A stretch of DNA of 64,000 nucleotides from assembly GCF_025399195.1 (NCBI RefSeq), contig NW_026252129.1:62001-126000 (forward strand), read 5' to 3'. Shown piece by piece: positions 45,801 to 58,031 of this stretch. This stretch comes from Umbelopsis ramanniana AG. Taxonomy: Eukaryota; Mucoromycota; Umbelopsidomycetes; Umbelopsidales; Umbelopsidaceae. Position 1 is the first letter of the stretch. Every line of letters begins with the position of its first letter. The notes beneath the pieces are model-generated. The model had not been told where the DNA came from. It saw nothing but the letters and a program-made list of their open reading frames with translations, and searched no databases. The position numbers were made by a program, and so were the translations under genes.

Positions 45801-48800
45801 CGAATGGTAGTTCATAGTGTGCAGCCGCTGTGGTTTAGAAAGAGTATCGGATCTTCTCATCTTTTCAGCAGCATCGGCAGTTTCCCGTATGATGTAGTGA
45901 CAAAGACTTTGGCCATAGCAGCGCCAAATATGCTTTTGTAAGACTTCTGCACTGCATTGACCGTAAGACCATACCTCAATCATAATATGGAAGTTAGCGG
46001 TTCGGACACTCGCATCCCTAAATTCGTCTTCCAAGACATGCTTTAGCTCATTCACACTGGTATAATCGAGTTCATCGTCATCATATACTGGGACGGATGC
46101 TACTGGTTTGCAGGCGGAATCCATTAGCATGATACAAATTCCTGCCAAACCTTGTCCCGCTTCCATTTCAACAGCTGTGGAAGAAGTAGGTGATCGATTT
46201 GCGCAGTTGTAGTAGAAGGAGTATTCTGCTATTGGAACCTTAACGACGCTCTTGAGTTGAGCTATGCTGGATGATCTGCGACAAAGAAAAGCATCCTCCT
46301 CCACAGATTTTCGAATTGAGTGGTAATGAGAAACAATGGCATCCTTAATGTCCGAGGCTGCCATATTATGGAATGACTCTGTAGCCAAAAGGCTCTGCTT
46401 GATGAGCTCCAAGAGGCTAATGGGATTGGAAACGACAGTGGGTATGCGCAGAATTTGCTTTGTTGGAGGTCTCTGGCTGGGAAGCAGGTATTCCACATCC
46501 TGATCAAAAAAATCATTAACATATATATATAAATAAGGCGCAGGGAAGGTGTATTATAAGCATTGGACTTACCGCAGGCGACAGTTTGGATGTCGGGTTT
46601 CTAAGAAGAAATTGTTGCATTTCTCTCAACGTGATGTTAGACATTAACCGATTTTCCACCATCTCAATCAGCTCATGTTCAATCCACGAAGGTAGCTCAA
46701 CTCCATAAACATCCAATATCAGATATCGGCTATCCTGTGCCTTGTACTTTGAATTGGATGAATCTATCTCGGTAGATGATCCTTCCAAACTCTGCACTTT
46801 TCCTCTCTGCTGCGGTGTACCGGAAGAAAAAGTTTCTTTGATGGCGGATGAAGATGCCGATATTGGGGTAGATGGTACCGTAGATGATACCGCAATGGTT
46901 GATGGTGTTCGAATGTCTTTCAGTTTAGTAACCATATGGTTTACATTTCCTGACGATTCTTCATATAATTTGCAGTACACTACAGTATTCTCGCGCTCAA
47001 TGACAAACATATGTGCCTTGTTCTTGACAGCGAACATTCGAAATGTTTCGGTCGCCAAACTTTTGAACGCGCCATTGATCGGAATCCTCCAATGCAGCAG
47101 AAATTTTTTGGTGTAAAGCAAAGGACATGTAAATTGACCTAGCTGGAACGAGTTTTCCGCTGCAGTTGTTGACACTGACGTCTCTGACGATGATTGAGTT
47201 TGATCTTGTTTGTTAGCATCGGTCTCATCACTGTTATTGCCTTCAGACAGATTCTCGTCCTCAGCGTACTCAGGGACTTCCAGATATTTACTGTAGATAG
47301 AGAGTAATGGTTAAAGGCTGATTTCTCTGCATCAGGTCTGAATCAGGGTTTAATACATACCTGCATATTCGGGTCTCATTCAATTCGTGCAGTAAGACGA
47401 GCCGGTTGACTTTTTCCTGGATTTCCAAAACGTGTTGCTTCACTCCTCTTATAATCTCTGATCGATGGCTGAGATGATGCTTTGAGTAAAAGTATATTTG
47501 TATGTCATTTTGCCGAGGTAGCAGTATAAGCCAGAAGTGTGGATTATCAATTCCATGAGCTTGAGAATCATTCTCCAGTTCCGTATGCTCATCAGCTGTG
47601 AGTACACTAATGCCTAGGCCATGACAAAAATCGTCATTGAATGTAGGAACGCCTTGGTCCTGTTGTTCGTTCATAGATGCATTCAACGAAGATATGGATG
47701 GACTTTTCAGATTGGTATCCGGTTCACCCTTGACGTAGAAATAGTTGTTAACCCTGGCGAAATGATAGTGGCCACTTTCATCTCGGTCTAGTTCGTCCAA
47801 GAATACGTTCATTGTCCTCTCGTTATTACGAACGAAACTTAGCGGAAGCACCATCGAAGTTGGAAAGTCGACAAACGGATTTTTCTTAATCAGCTGCTCC
47901 TCGATGTACTTCAAGGTCAATTCTGTGACAGTGGGTAAAAGCAGCAGATTATGCATAACCTCCTCCTTCAAAAACCAAGAGAGTCTAGCTTCCGATTCAA
48001 TCAGAGCATTTTTTTGGTATTCCGATATGTTTGCTGACTTCCATAATTCCATGGCATCTCTGAAGGAAAGAAAACGTCAGCAACGAGAAGAAAGAAGCGC
48101 ATCACAAACATGGAAATATATGTTACTTTGATGATTCAGTTTCTTGACCATCTTTAGGTTTCGAGGGTGTCTGATGTGTATCCGCCTCAGCGTTGTAATG
48201 GTCGTCAATGAGCAATTGTGGTATTGTCATACACACAAGGATCAATTCGGCGCGGGTGCCGTCCCGTGATGCAACAGGAGAATGGTCCGAGCCTATACCA
48301 TGAGGTTCGTAATCGAAGTTCTCACCAGATTTTCCTAGCGATTTGTAACTCGTTGGCAGACCAGATACAGGTATAACTTGCTCAATCTGTGTTTCAGGGC
48401 CTTCCGGGAGTTCAGCGTCCGCTTTTTTGTGGAAAACACACTCCAGTCGAATTAAAAGTGGGTGTTCGGCATAGGAAGCTAGACGATCGAGATTAGAACC
48501 TTGCGAAACCGATAGAGTTGATTTGCGGCGATGTCCCGCCTTAGAAATGAATGTCATGGGAGGTCTGAAATAGTAGACGTCTGACTGGCCGGATTTTGAA
48601 GTGCGCACAGGTTCCAAGTAATAATGCATTACAGACAAAAATCGATGCTGTATATCTGCTTCCACATCATCGTTACTAAAAAGAAAACGAGTCAGTATTT
48701 GCGTAGAAAGGAAAGCTGCTACTGTCTGTTCTATCTTACCATTCCTCGCCAAGCTGATGCAACAGGGATCGCGAATTGAGAAACTCCGTAATATCAACCT

Positions 48801-51800
48801 TGATATAATCTTGTCTAAGCATTTTCACCATATTTTCCATGTCTTGTTCATCCACCATTCTGCCTTGTAACATACAGGCGTAAATGCTTGTCATAAAGCA
48901 CTTGGCATAGATGTAATCGATATGTCTTTGCAGCTTAAATGAATGCGTCGATAATGTCGCGATACTAGTTGAAAATTTGCCCTGGTATACCCGCGGTTCA
49001 ATGTCAAAGTTACCATTGGTGTCGTCTTTGGGTTGATTGACAGGGGTAATTGTCAATTCCAGTGGGTCATCTAACAAAGCCGCAAGTTCACTATGGTTTG
49101 AGACGTTTCTACCCAGGTTTTGTTTTTCTTGTGGGAGTGGTCGTAGGGGTCGCTGACGTACGCATTCAAACATCAGGACAGGAACATAAGATGTTTCCTT
49201 CATAGCCTTCAATCGATGCTCTACAGTGGCATGGAGGAGTTGAAGGTCAAAGTTCTCTCTAGAACGAGCTGAAGATGGTGTGCGGGGACTCTCCTGGTTT
49301 TCAAGCAAGGCATCCATGATTACCGACACCTTAGGTAGTAGAATGGCGATAAAAGATCTTGGATTGATGGTCTGGACGAAACAGCGCATATCATTGATAT
49401 CTTTCACTAAAGATAAAGAGCTCTCTACACATGTATCGTTTGATGATGTTGTCATAGATGCCATAGCTGCCTCCCAGAATAATGTGTTGCTATCATGTTG
49501 ACCCAGAAGTATTTCACCTGTGATTTCTTCCGAAATTGCGCTTTCTACGGATGCGTGAAGAAGTATATAATCTTGGTTCAGTTCGTTCAATTTCGAAAAC
49601 TGTTCTTTGTGATGTTGGATATACGCGGCAACATTTTTGTAATTGGGAAAATCAGCATCGGATATTTCTGATGTAAGAGTGTGCTGCCTTGAAGCTGGAG
49701 TTGCTGACGAAATCACAGGACGAGAAACGGGTCTACTCTTGGAAGCAGATTGTTCTTCTAGAAACATTGAGTTTGTCATTTCGTCTGATGGGGAGAGCAA
49801 ATTATCAGGCGTGATCGATCCACTATTCACCCAAGATCCGGGCGAGGAGCATATGCTTTTGCTCTCTTCCAAGAAACGAGGACATGCATAAAGAGGCATC
49901 AATATGGCACCAAGGCGAAGGGCAGCTGTTAAATCAAATATGGTGGATAATGACATGGTCCGCAACGGAATATGACTTTCGGGATCTTCATCCAGTTTTG
50001 GTTCCATACTGTCGTCCGAGATCTCAGCAACCGCCTTGAGGCGACCAACAGAGTGGATCTGATCAAAAGTAACCAGACGAGAAAGACACGTCTTATCAAA
50101 TTCAAATGTATCCTCTTTCACATAAGAATATTGGTCTTCTAACGATGGTGTTTCCGCTGGTTCCATCCATAATTCGGTTGTGATGCGACCGGATTTAGCA
50201 TCTTTCCAGATGAAGTACTGAATAGCACATGTCTGGTTATCAGAATATCCCGTCATGTTCTCTTTGTAAAAGTGGGTTCTGTCCTGTCTTGGTAAAACAA
50301 GCTGATAATCTTGGTTCAATCGGGCATGGCACAAAAACTGGAAAGCAAGATCGGAAAGAGGCATCATCTTATTTTTGCGATGATATTCATCATGATCGTT
50401 GTTGGTATTCCAAGTCCATGTCATATGTCTCAGGTGATTTTGAACGATGTATTGACCATTGAGCCAAAGCGCACTTGGCATATACCAATACTGCTCGCTG
50501 AATTTCTTGCCTTGCTGTAAAGGCATCAATGCCTTTGGAATATGGGTGAATGAATCAGCTTCGCTGAGATGATCTGAATCTCTCATCAAGAGTGTTGATA
50601 GAGGTCGTTTACATATTGCGTATGAACCAGGTCCTTCAGTTTCGTTCGCTTTCTGAATCAGTGTACGCAAATCTCGTAGCACATCTTGGCGCGACATAAC
50701 ATCGACATTGTAGTAAACTACATGTAGAGTAACGAGGCATCCAATTTCCCTCCATAGTCGAATTTCACAAAAAGATGTTGATGCAGAGCTTAAATGCAAT
50801 AATGCTGGTAACTCTAAAGGAGGTGTAGATACCGTCTGTCTTGCACCGCGTTGACTTTCCAAAGGAGTGTGCGAATAGTTAGAACGGTGGATCAGCTTGA
50901 CAAATGTACCATCAGGTCCAACAAGAGTCGCCCAGGAACTGAGCATTGATGTAATTTTGTCCAGTCCAATAGCGATTTCTGCTTCAACATTGCTAACATA
51001 ATCTTGATTATACGTTGAAGTCAGTCTAGGTGACATATAAGGCGATATGTTGCTTATTAAGAAGTCGACACTAGCGTGGTCGTAAAAGCATCGCATTTGA
51101 TATCGAAATTCGTTTTTGTTGATTGACTCCCAAAAGGTCTTGAAGCTGTTGACATAGATTTCGTATTGTTGCAGGCGCAATGTCTGTGGCTCAACGAAAG
51201 AATTCTTAGCATACGGCCTCATCGTTAGAGAAGACAGTTGTCTAGTATTGAAGGTAACTATGGTTCTCAGTATCTCGTCTAGTTCACGAATATGATCCAA
51301 TGACTGTCTCAAACGACCCAATTTTTCATAGATAGGTGCAGCGCGAGCATCTCCAGGAGCCACTGATCCAGTAACGACACCTAGCATTTGCATTCTTCTG
51401 GTGAATACATCCCAATTTTGGAGCATATGTGCATACTCAATATGGGTTCTAACAAAAATCTCTGCCCTTGGTGCCTTTGCCCTTGAAAATATACCACCAG
51501 CCAGCATCATAGCTTTGCCATCTATCGGTATGGATGACGGTGAACCTGACGTAGGAGATTCGGAATCAGAAAGAAAGGTGGAGCTGAGCAGCGGTGTTCC
51601 TGTTGGGGGAGGGAACCACGATGCCTGTATTCTGTACTCAATTGTAACATTAGGTTGCCAAGCTAGGGTCATTGATATCTGAATATGCTCTTTGCAAAAC
51701 GAAAAAGGGTCTTCGATCGTTTCCTGTCCATTCCTCAGCGTTTTCAAAGATTTCGAAATGGTGATAGAATTGATGATAAAACCTTGTCGAGTTCTTGCAG

Positions 51801-53851
51801 CAACAACATGTGAGAACTCTGTTGGAAGGGCGTACTCATAGTATTTGAGTAGACGGTTGACAGGCTCTATCGGCTTTGCAAAAGGGTCCCATGGATAGTT
51901 TCTCTGCAGAATGGTCTTTTGCCGATCATGCTGATCGTGATGTAATGTTTGAGATTCTGCACCCTGTTGAGGCCATATCGACTTGTTTCCGCTACCGTGG
52001 CTATTCTTCGCTTCCAATTTTTTTCTCTTTGTCAACGAGCGTTCATAAATCAACAAATGGTTATGATAAAAGTTTGGATGACGTGGCTCCTGATCGGTTA
52101 GATACCGCACGACAGGATGCGAGATTTCGTTAAGTCTACTATTCAGTTGTTCGCCAAGCTGAGTTGATGGAAAATAAGAAGAGTCGTTTGATGTGACGGG
52201 ATCTGGCGTGGCAGCTTCATCCAAATCAGATGTTTGTGAGAGAACGTTAATCAAAGGTTCTTGCACACGTCGGCATTTGTCCGCCAGAAGGTAATGACCA
52301 CCAGTAGCTTCTGCAACATATTGAAGGATATCGTCATCGGGAACAAAGCCAAAGTTGGCCGTCACTGCGTGCCGATGCCCGGATCCCACTTGGATGATAG
52401 TACAAGCAATATCGTCCTCAACAAACAATTTGACTACGGATTCTTCTTGTAAACTAGCCTTCATCACACCATCAGTGATGAGAACAACATTGGGCCGTCC
52501 GTCCTGCGGCAACAGCTTCAATGCCAGGTGACAAGCGTAAAGTAAGTACGTCAAGTTTGCTCCCGTTCGTCCAAGACCCCACACTTCTCTCTTTGATCGC
52601 CCAGTGATAGGAGACTTATTAGAATGGCGACGGGCATCAAGTCCCGCGTCACGATCTGCGTTCTTGTTTCGCCCATGCTTCCCATAGTATGAGTCTCGTG
52701 GCATATCTTTTCCTTCCAAAGAATCTTGTGCTGATGTGGTAGTGGTCGGAGTCTCTTGGTTTGATACGGGTTGATCTATTGCAGAAATTAGGTTATCTGT
52801 TGGCTGTACGTGTCCCAAGACTCTTTCTTGTCCTACTGGATGCTCAGTAGAGATGTCCAAATCGTAGTCGGTTTTCGCTTGGCGACATGAAAGACTTTTG
52901 CGAAAACTGACGTATTCCTTTTGAAAATCGTGGAAATCCGCTCTTAGGCGATGTAAGACTTGCTGTAGGTTATCCGGAGTGAGAACCACGTTTTGAAGGA
53001 AAACTTTCATTGTTGGATGGTCACTGAGTAGTGGGATGACGTTGATGTTGGAAGCGAACTGTGAACACTCTGCAATGACGCTGATTCTGATTTTTGGCTT
53101 TATCTCTACTATCACGCCCTCCGCGACTCTATAGGAGAATGGCCTACAAATTCCATCCAAACAATTTTCGAGCCTAAATGGGTCCAATTCAGGTAAATCA
53201 ATCGGTGGTACAGAGGCTTTGCAACACAACTGTACAGATCTCTTACTTCTCCAATACTTGACTCATAAGGACCGTGCCTTCGGCCGGATCCAATGACGAC
53301 AGACTAGCGCTCATATCTACCATATAGACGGTGCGATATTCGCTTGCAATGCTCAATATATGTGTATGTGGCGATAGCACATAGAGGTTGGGGTTATAGT
53401 ATCGTCTCGACCGATCATGTCCTGGGCTTGTCATCGGCGACTCTTCTTTAGTAGTCAATAACGACCGGGGAGTCTGCGCATCCGGTTTCGTATAGTCTTT
53501 AGACCAGACCTTTTCGATATCATCAGATAGGTACAGAATCTTTACGTTCTGTCAGAGTGGAGGTGTTAAGGCGGTCGTAAGCTCAACTTCAGTACCGGTA
53601 TGCAAGCACTTACTCCATAAGTTTTGACGGAAAGGGGTACACCAATATTTCTCAAAAGCCATTGATGATATTCATTTTTGGTCCTCATACGAGAAAATTG
53701 CACTAGAGCAATACAAATCCGAGCATCAAGCATCTGAAAAGCAATTCTAGTATTACATAATGGATCGACCAAGAGCAGCCTTTCAATTACTTGTACTACA
53801 AACCTGCATGTCAAGGTTTGGTTCGGAAGTTTTTGCTTTTGTATCTGCCAT
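42847..53851 (-). CDS. KICSTOR complex subunit SZT2 homologue
   Basis: In animals SZT2 holds the KICSTOR complex on lysosomes and recruits GATOR1 to switch TORC1 off when amino acids or glucose are scarce. Exons (minus): 53851-53804, 53733-53614, 53548-53247, 53173-48740 (4,434 nt), 48675-48127, 48059-47361, 47290-46573, 46499-43332, 43263-42847; 3,484 aa, close to human SZT2 (about 3,430). The N-terminus matches the SZT2 order: 'ALVQFSRMRTKNEYHQWLL', 'SEYRTVYMVDMSASLS', 'LENCLDGICRPF', then the von Willebrand-like fold 'NVVLITDGV' followed by 'CTIIQVGSGH' and 'NFGFVPDDDIL'. The rest is long alternating beta-rich and Ser-rich linker sequence, ending in a conserved-looking C-terminal module. 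No signal peptide or membrane helix. All nine exons join in frame. The identification rests on the N-terminal third. Confidence 0.85.
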
Positions 53852-54112
53852 ATTTGTGGTATTATTCGTAGTTCCAGACTTTGAATCGTTGTTGGTAACT
53901 TCATTCATTACCCCGTTCGAAAACTTCACTTGTTCGGCGTTAGACCTAAGAGACGAAGAGATCAGGTTGTCAACTCGAATGCATATGTGGAGATTTCAAC
54001 TTTTTTTTTTTGGAGAGCAGAATCAGTGAGGCAGTAATGTCCTATGATGAATCGTTGACCTTACATTAGAATTATTAGGCGTTAGAAAGTATAAGCAGCT
54101 GTCATAAAGCCT

Positions 54113-54560
54113 TCAGTTTGTCCAGACCAAAACTCTCACTTTTGCTAACCTCATGCACAATAAGTCTTTTGAAAATGGCATAGACATGGCAGCAGTCACA
54201 CTTATCAAACAAGTGTGCACCATCTTTACGGGCAAACATTTTTCGAACACGCTGAATAAACGACTAGGGCAATCAATTATGTACAAATACAATATGAACC
54301 AGATTGCTGAATGACATATCACGTATACGTTGTCGATCATATTATAAGGTCCGGTTAATAGAGCAATTACAAAGTCGATCCACTCCCAGTAATACACACG
54401 TGTCTCCTAAACCATCGCGCCAGCGTTGTAAATATGAAATGGGATTCATAAAGCCACGAAGCATCCCAAATAATTCAAATACAAAGGAATTGAGAAAAAT
54501 TGCATAACGGAACATGATACATTCAATACAAGCATCTACTGAAATGAACCTGAGAACCAT
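54113..54560 (-). pseudogene. Possible decayed membrane-protein fragment
   Basis: Two overlapping open frames on the minus strand, 54560-54342 and 54397-54113, each encode hydrophobic, protein-like sequence ('FLNSFVFELFGMLRGFMN', then 'WEWIDFVIALLTG' and 'WFILYLYI'). They could be one reading interrupted by a frameshift near 54342-54397, because no intron of normal length can link them. A Cys-containing fragment further upstream ('ICKEACQYDSFAKVIRCDGT', about 54672-54764) may belong to it. I do not recognise a family. The whole could be chance. Confidence 0.25.
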
Positions 54561-55230
54561 TGCTACATATTAGACTTATGACGCAGTATAGCAACGACAG
54601 ATTTCTAATGACATACGGAGGTCTGAGCGCACCATTAATGATTTGAGAAAATCTTCTGGAAGGTCAAGTAGTCATAGTATCAATGGGCGCGCACTGGGTA
54701 AGCAGTACCATCACAACGAATCACCTTGGCAAAACTGTCATACTGGCAGGCTTCTTTACAGATTCTAAAACCTTTCATGCTAAGTCATAGATATCAGCAG
54801 GAAATCTACACGGTAAATGGGATCTGCACTTGTGAAAACTGAATAAGATGTGATGAAAAGTGAATATTTTTAACTCGCAGATCAATATTGAACACATCTT
54901 TTAGACACCAGTTAAACGACAAACAAGGGAAAGAAATCGTCAACATTATTTCGATTTAAAGAAAGAATAAAGTACTGTATATTAGAAGCTGCATTGCTTT
55001 CCTGGCCTTTCTTGCAAAAAATCGAAGTTTCACTATCGGACACCACGGAATATCGTACATTGCAAAAACGGACTTCGTACGCCGTACGGACTCCGGCTGT
55101 GTTTGCCAGGCATGACTGCCTATTCCGGGTGTGCATGGCACGAAATCCGGCGGCCAACTTGAATCCATTTGTAAATACCATGATTGAGAAAAAATATAAA
55201 TACAACATGCCTTTTCAATTTGGCTTTTGT

Positions 55231-55237
55231 TATAAAA
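55231..55237 (+). promoter_or_regulatory. TATA box of SDR gene 1
   Basis: TATAAAA, 40 bp before the ATG at 55277. Confidence 0.5.
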
Positions 55238-55276
55238 CACACTTCTACACTAAATCAAACTCAATAAACCACTAAA

Positions 55277-56401
55277 ATGGTCTCTACAATCCAATCTGGT
55301 GCTCGCGTCCTTGTTACTGGCGCTACCGGCTACCTCGGTGCAGCTGTTGCTGAGCAGTTTATTCAGGAAGGTTACATTGTTGTCGGCTCCGCTAGAACAC
55401 TATCAAAGGCAGAAAATGTCAAGAGCTTCTTTGATAAGAAGTACGGATCTGGCAAATTTGATATTTATGCGTCGGGCGATCTCGAGAAAGAAGGCGCTTT
55501 TGACGATGCGGTGAAAGGTACTGCAAATTGACAGTTCATTTATTGATCAATAACAACGGACTAACATCTATTTTATTTAGACGTGGCAGCTATTGTACAC
55601 GTTGCATCTCCCGTGGGTGTTGCGTCTGATGATCCCATCAAGGACGTCGTTGATGTGGCTGTCAAAGGCACTACAAGTCTACTAAACTCCGCACTGAAGT
55701 ATGGCCAGAACGTCAAATCTGTGGTGGTGGTATCCAGCGTGGCCAGTGTTCTCGATTCTTCTGTGCCAGAAGAATACGTTTATAATGAGAAGGACTGGAA
55801 TGATGGTGCCTTAAAGACTGCGCTCGAACTTAAGGCAAAAGGCGAAGCCATCAATCCATTCTTAGCATATATGGCTAGCAAGAATGAAGCTGAACGTGCG
55901 GTATGGAATTTTAAAGAGAACAACAAGCCCACATTCACTTTGTCAACTGTATTACCAACGTACCTGTTTGGAGCCATTGTACCCACTCCACGATCGGTTG
56001 CTGACGTCAATGCTGCCAGTACAGCCAGACATATTGTGAACTATTATACCGGTGAGAACAAAGATTACAAACAAGTGCTTCCACCTGTAGGTTTCGTCAG
56101 TATCGTTGACGTTGCTCGTGCAAGTGTCCTCATCGTCGAGAAAAATGACGTGTCGGATGGGCAGCGATACTTGTTAAACGCCGGTCCTTACTCTTTCCAA
56201 CAAATCGTGGATATTTTGCGCAAGAATTATCCCGAACGACAAAGCATCATTGTCAAAGGCGAACCTGGAAACTACGAGAAGGCAAATCTGCCCAAGCAAT
56301 ATGATGGTAGTAAAATCACTCGTGATCTTGGTCTCAAGTACACTGATCTTGAGACGGTGATCCTAGCTACCATAAACAGCGCTAAAGATGTCCTACAGTA
56401 A
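55277..56401 (+). CDS. NAD(P)-dependent extended-SDR reductase, tandem copy 1
   Basis: Two exons, 55277-55517 and 55581-56401; 353 aa. Extended short-chain dehydrogenase of the dihydroflavonol-4-reductase/GRE2-like group, which reduces aldehydes, ketones or methylglyoxal with NADPH. The Rossmann motif VLVTGATGYLG is near the N-terminus. 'VGSARTLSKA' supplies the cofactor ribose pocket, 'VVVSSVASVL' carries the catalytic Ser, and YMASK is the catalytic Tyr-x3-Lys. Length is typical. The single phase-1 intron follows 'DDAVK' and sits at the same place in copies 2 and 3. It is the first of three head-to-tail paralogues, so tandem duplication is clear. The substrate cannot be deduced. Confidence 0.9.
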
Positions 56402-56522
56402 AGATTTATAAATTGTCTAGTGAATAAAATCAGCATTTCTGGCAAATCAGTAATTGTGGCTACCATAAAAAGTTAATGTCTTACAATACGATGATCGGGG
56501 CGTTTACTGCTCTATGACATGA

Positions 56523-56529
56523 TGAGTCA
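56523..56529. promoter_or_regulatory. AP-1/Gcn4-type site TGAGTCA upstream of SDR gene 2
   Basis: TGAGTCA is the canonical bZIP site bound by Gcn4 and AP-1-like factors. It lies 109 bp before the SDR gene 2 ATG and 16 bp before its TATA-like sequence. Confidence 0.4.
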
Positions 56530-56542
56530 GACTGCTAAAACC

Positions 56543-56550
56543 CATATAAG
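56543..56550 (+). promoter_or_regulatory. TATA-like element of SDR gene 2
   Basis: CATATAAG, 88 bp before the ATG at 56638. Confidence 0.35.
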
Positions 56551-56637
56551 CTCTGTTGCCACCAACCGAAGCCTTTTCGTATCAGTTCGGCTTTTCGTTT
56601 TTCTCTGTTAACTCTTTCTTTTTCTTCCATAAGAAAC

Positions 56638-57819
56638 ATGTCATCGCTCAAACCGGGTTCCAGAGTCCTTGTTACAGGAGTGAGTAGATATAACTAGTTG
56701 GTAACGTGTGATAATGAAACGCGTTACTAATCGAAATTTAGGTAACTGGCTATATCGGAACGCATGTGGCTGACCAGCTCTTGAAAGCTGGTTATGTCGT
56801 TATTGGCACTTCAAGAACAGCATCAAAAGCTGAGACTGTCAAAAAATACTTTGATGCCACTTACGGTCCGGGCAAGTTTGAGATTTATGAAGCTGGAGAT
56901 CTTCAACAAGCAGGAGTTTTTGACGATGCTGTCAAAGGTAAAACCAGAGCTGTAGCTGATCCAAATTCACCAAGGTACATTAACCATGATTGTTGCCGAC
57001 GAAACAGATGTCGAGGCTATTGCTCATGTTGCGTCTCCCGTTATATTTTCTGCCAAGGACCCTTTTGCCGATGTGATTAATCCTGCCGTTAAGGGTACAC
57101 TGAGCCTGTTGAATTCTGCACACAAGTACGGAAAGCATGTCAAGCATGTTGTCGTCACCTCAAGCGTTGCTAGCATTATGGACCCTAATAAGCCCTCAGA
57201 TTATGTTTACTCTGAGGCGGATTGGAACGACGAAGCCATCAAAACAATTCAGCGCCAGGTAGAGCGCGGTGATACATTTGAGGGTCCCATTGCATATCGC
57301 GCTAGCAAAAATGAAGCAGAAAGAGCAATTTGGAAGTTCAGAGATGAAAATCAACCTTCGTTCACTTTGGCAACCATTTTACCTTCCTTTGTTTTTGGTG
57401 CTATCTTGCCACCGCCAACTACTACCCAAGCAGTTGATGCAACCAGTACACCAAAGGCTTTAATCAACTATTACACGGGAGAATCACAGGATCCAACCTT
57501 TAGCACCGGAAGTTCCTCATTTGTCAATGTAGTGGACGTGGCTGTGGCTCATGTTTTGGCTCTACAAAATGCACAGAAGACAAACGGACAAAGGTACATA
57601 ACATCACAAGGTGCTTTTACGAACCAAGAAGTAGTGGATATACTTCGTCGGGAATACCCAGATCGGCAAAATATCATTGCTAAAGGGGAACCTGGCAAGT
57701 ACAAGCGACCTACTGTGACTGTCGACGGCAGCAAAGTCACCCGTGAACTTGGCCTTCAATATACTGATTTTGAAACAGTAGTGTTGCAAACCATTGAGTG
57801 TGTAAAGCATTTGTATTGA
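56638..57819 (+). CDS. NAD(P)-dependent extended-SDR reductase, tandem copy 2
   Basis: Three exons, 56638-56679, 56742-56937 and 57008-57819; 349 aa. Paralogue of copy 1 with VLVTGVTGYIG, 'VIGTSRTASKA', 'VVVTSSVAS' and the catalytic YRASK. It has one intron more than its neighbours: a phase-0 intron splits the Rossmann glycine motif after VLVTG. The first exon is only 42 nt and the branch region reads TTACTAATC. The second intron is at the conserved position after 'DDAVK'. It lies 236 bp downstream of copy 1 with its own promoter elements. Confidence 0.9.
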
Positions 57820-57981
57820 GCGATATATCGGTAAAATAAACGAGCTCATTATAAATCTGGAAATCGATGGAATGTTTTCGCCATCGTGACTGGCTGTTTC
57901 GAATGCACAATTTGACCCAAAAAGGCCAATTATTTTTGCAGCTTTTTGTCCCGACCATTTGGCGTTTGTAATCCATTCGCA

Positions 57982-57987
57982 TATAAA
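57982..57987 (+). promoter_or_regulatory. TATA box of SDR gene 3
   Basis: TATAAA, 45 bp before the ATG at 58032. Confidence 0.5.
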
Positions 57988-58031
57988 GGCAGAGAGACAT
58001 AGAATCGTCAGCAATACCATCTTTTGAAAAA

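Larger units (their letters stand above)
53852..55276. other. Divergent intergenic region SZT2 / first SDR gene
   Basis: A 1,425-bp gap, the largest in the window. It should hold the SZT2 promoter (right of 53851) and the first reductase promoter (TATA at 55231). The middle, 54113-54780 on the minus strand, contains protein-like fragments, described separately. Confidence 0.4.

Noticed and set aside
42847-53851. IML1/DEPDC5 identity for the giant gene
   Set aside because: No DEP domain seen, twice the expected length, and the N-terminal order follows SZT2.
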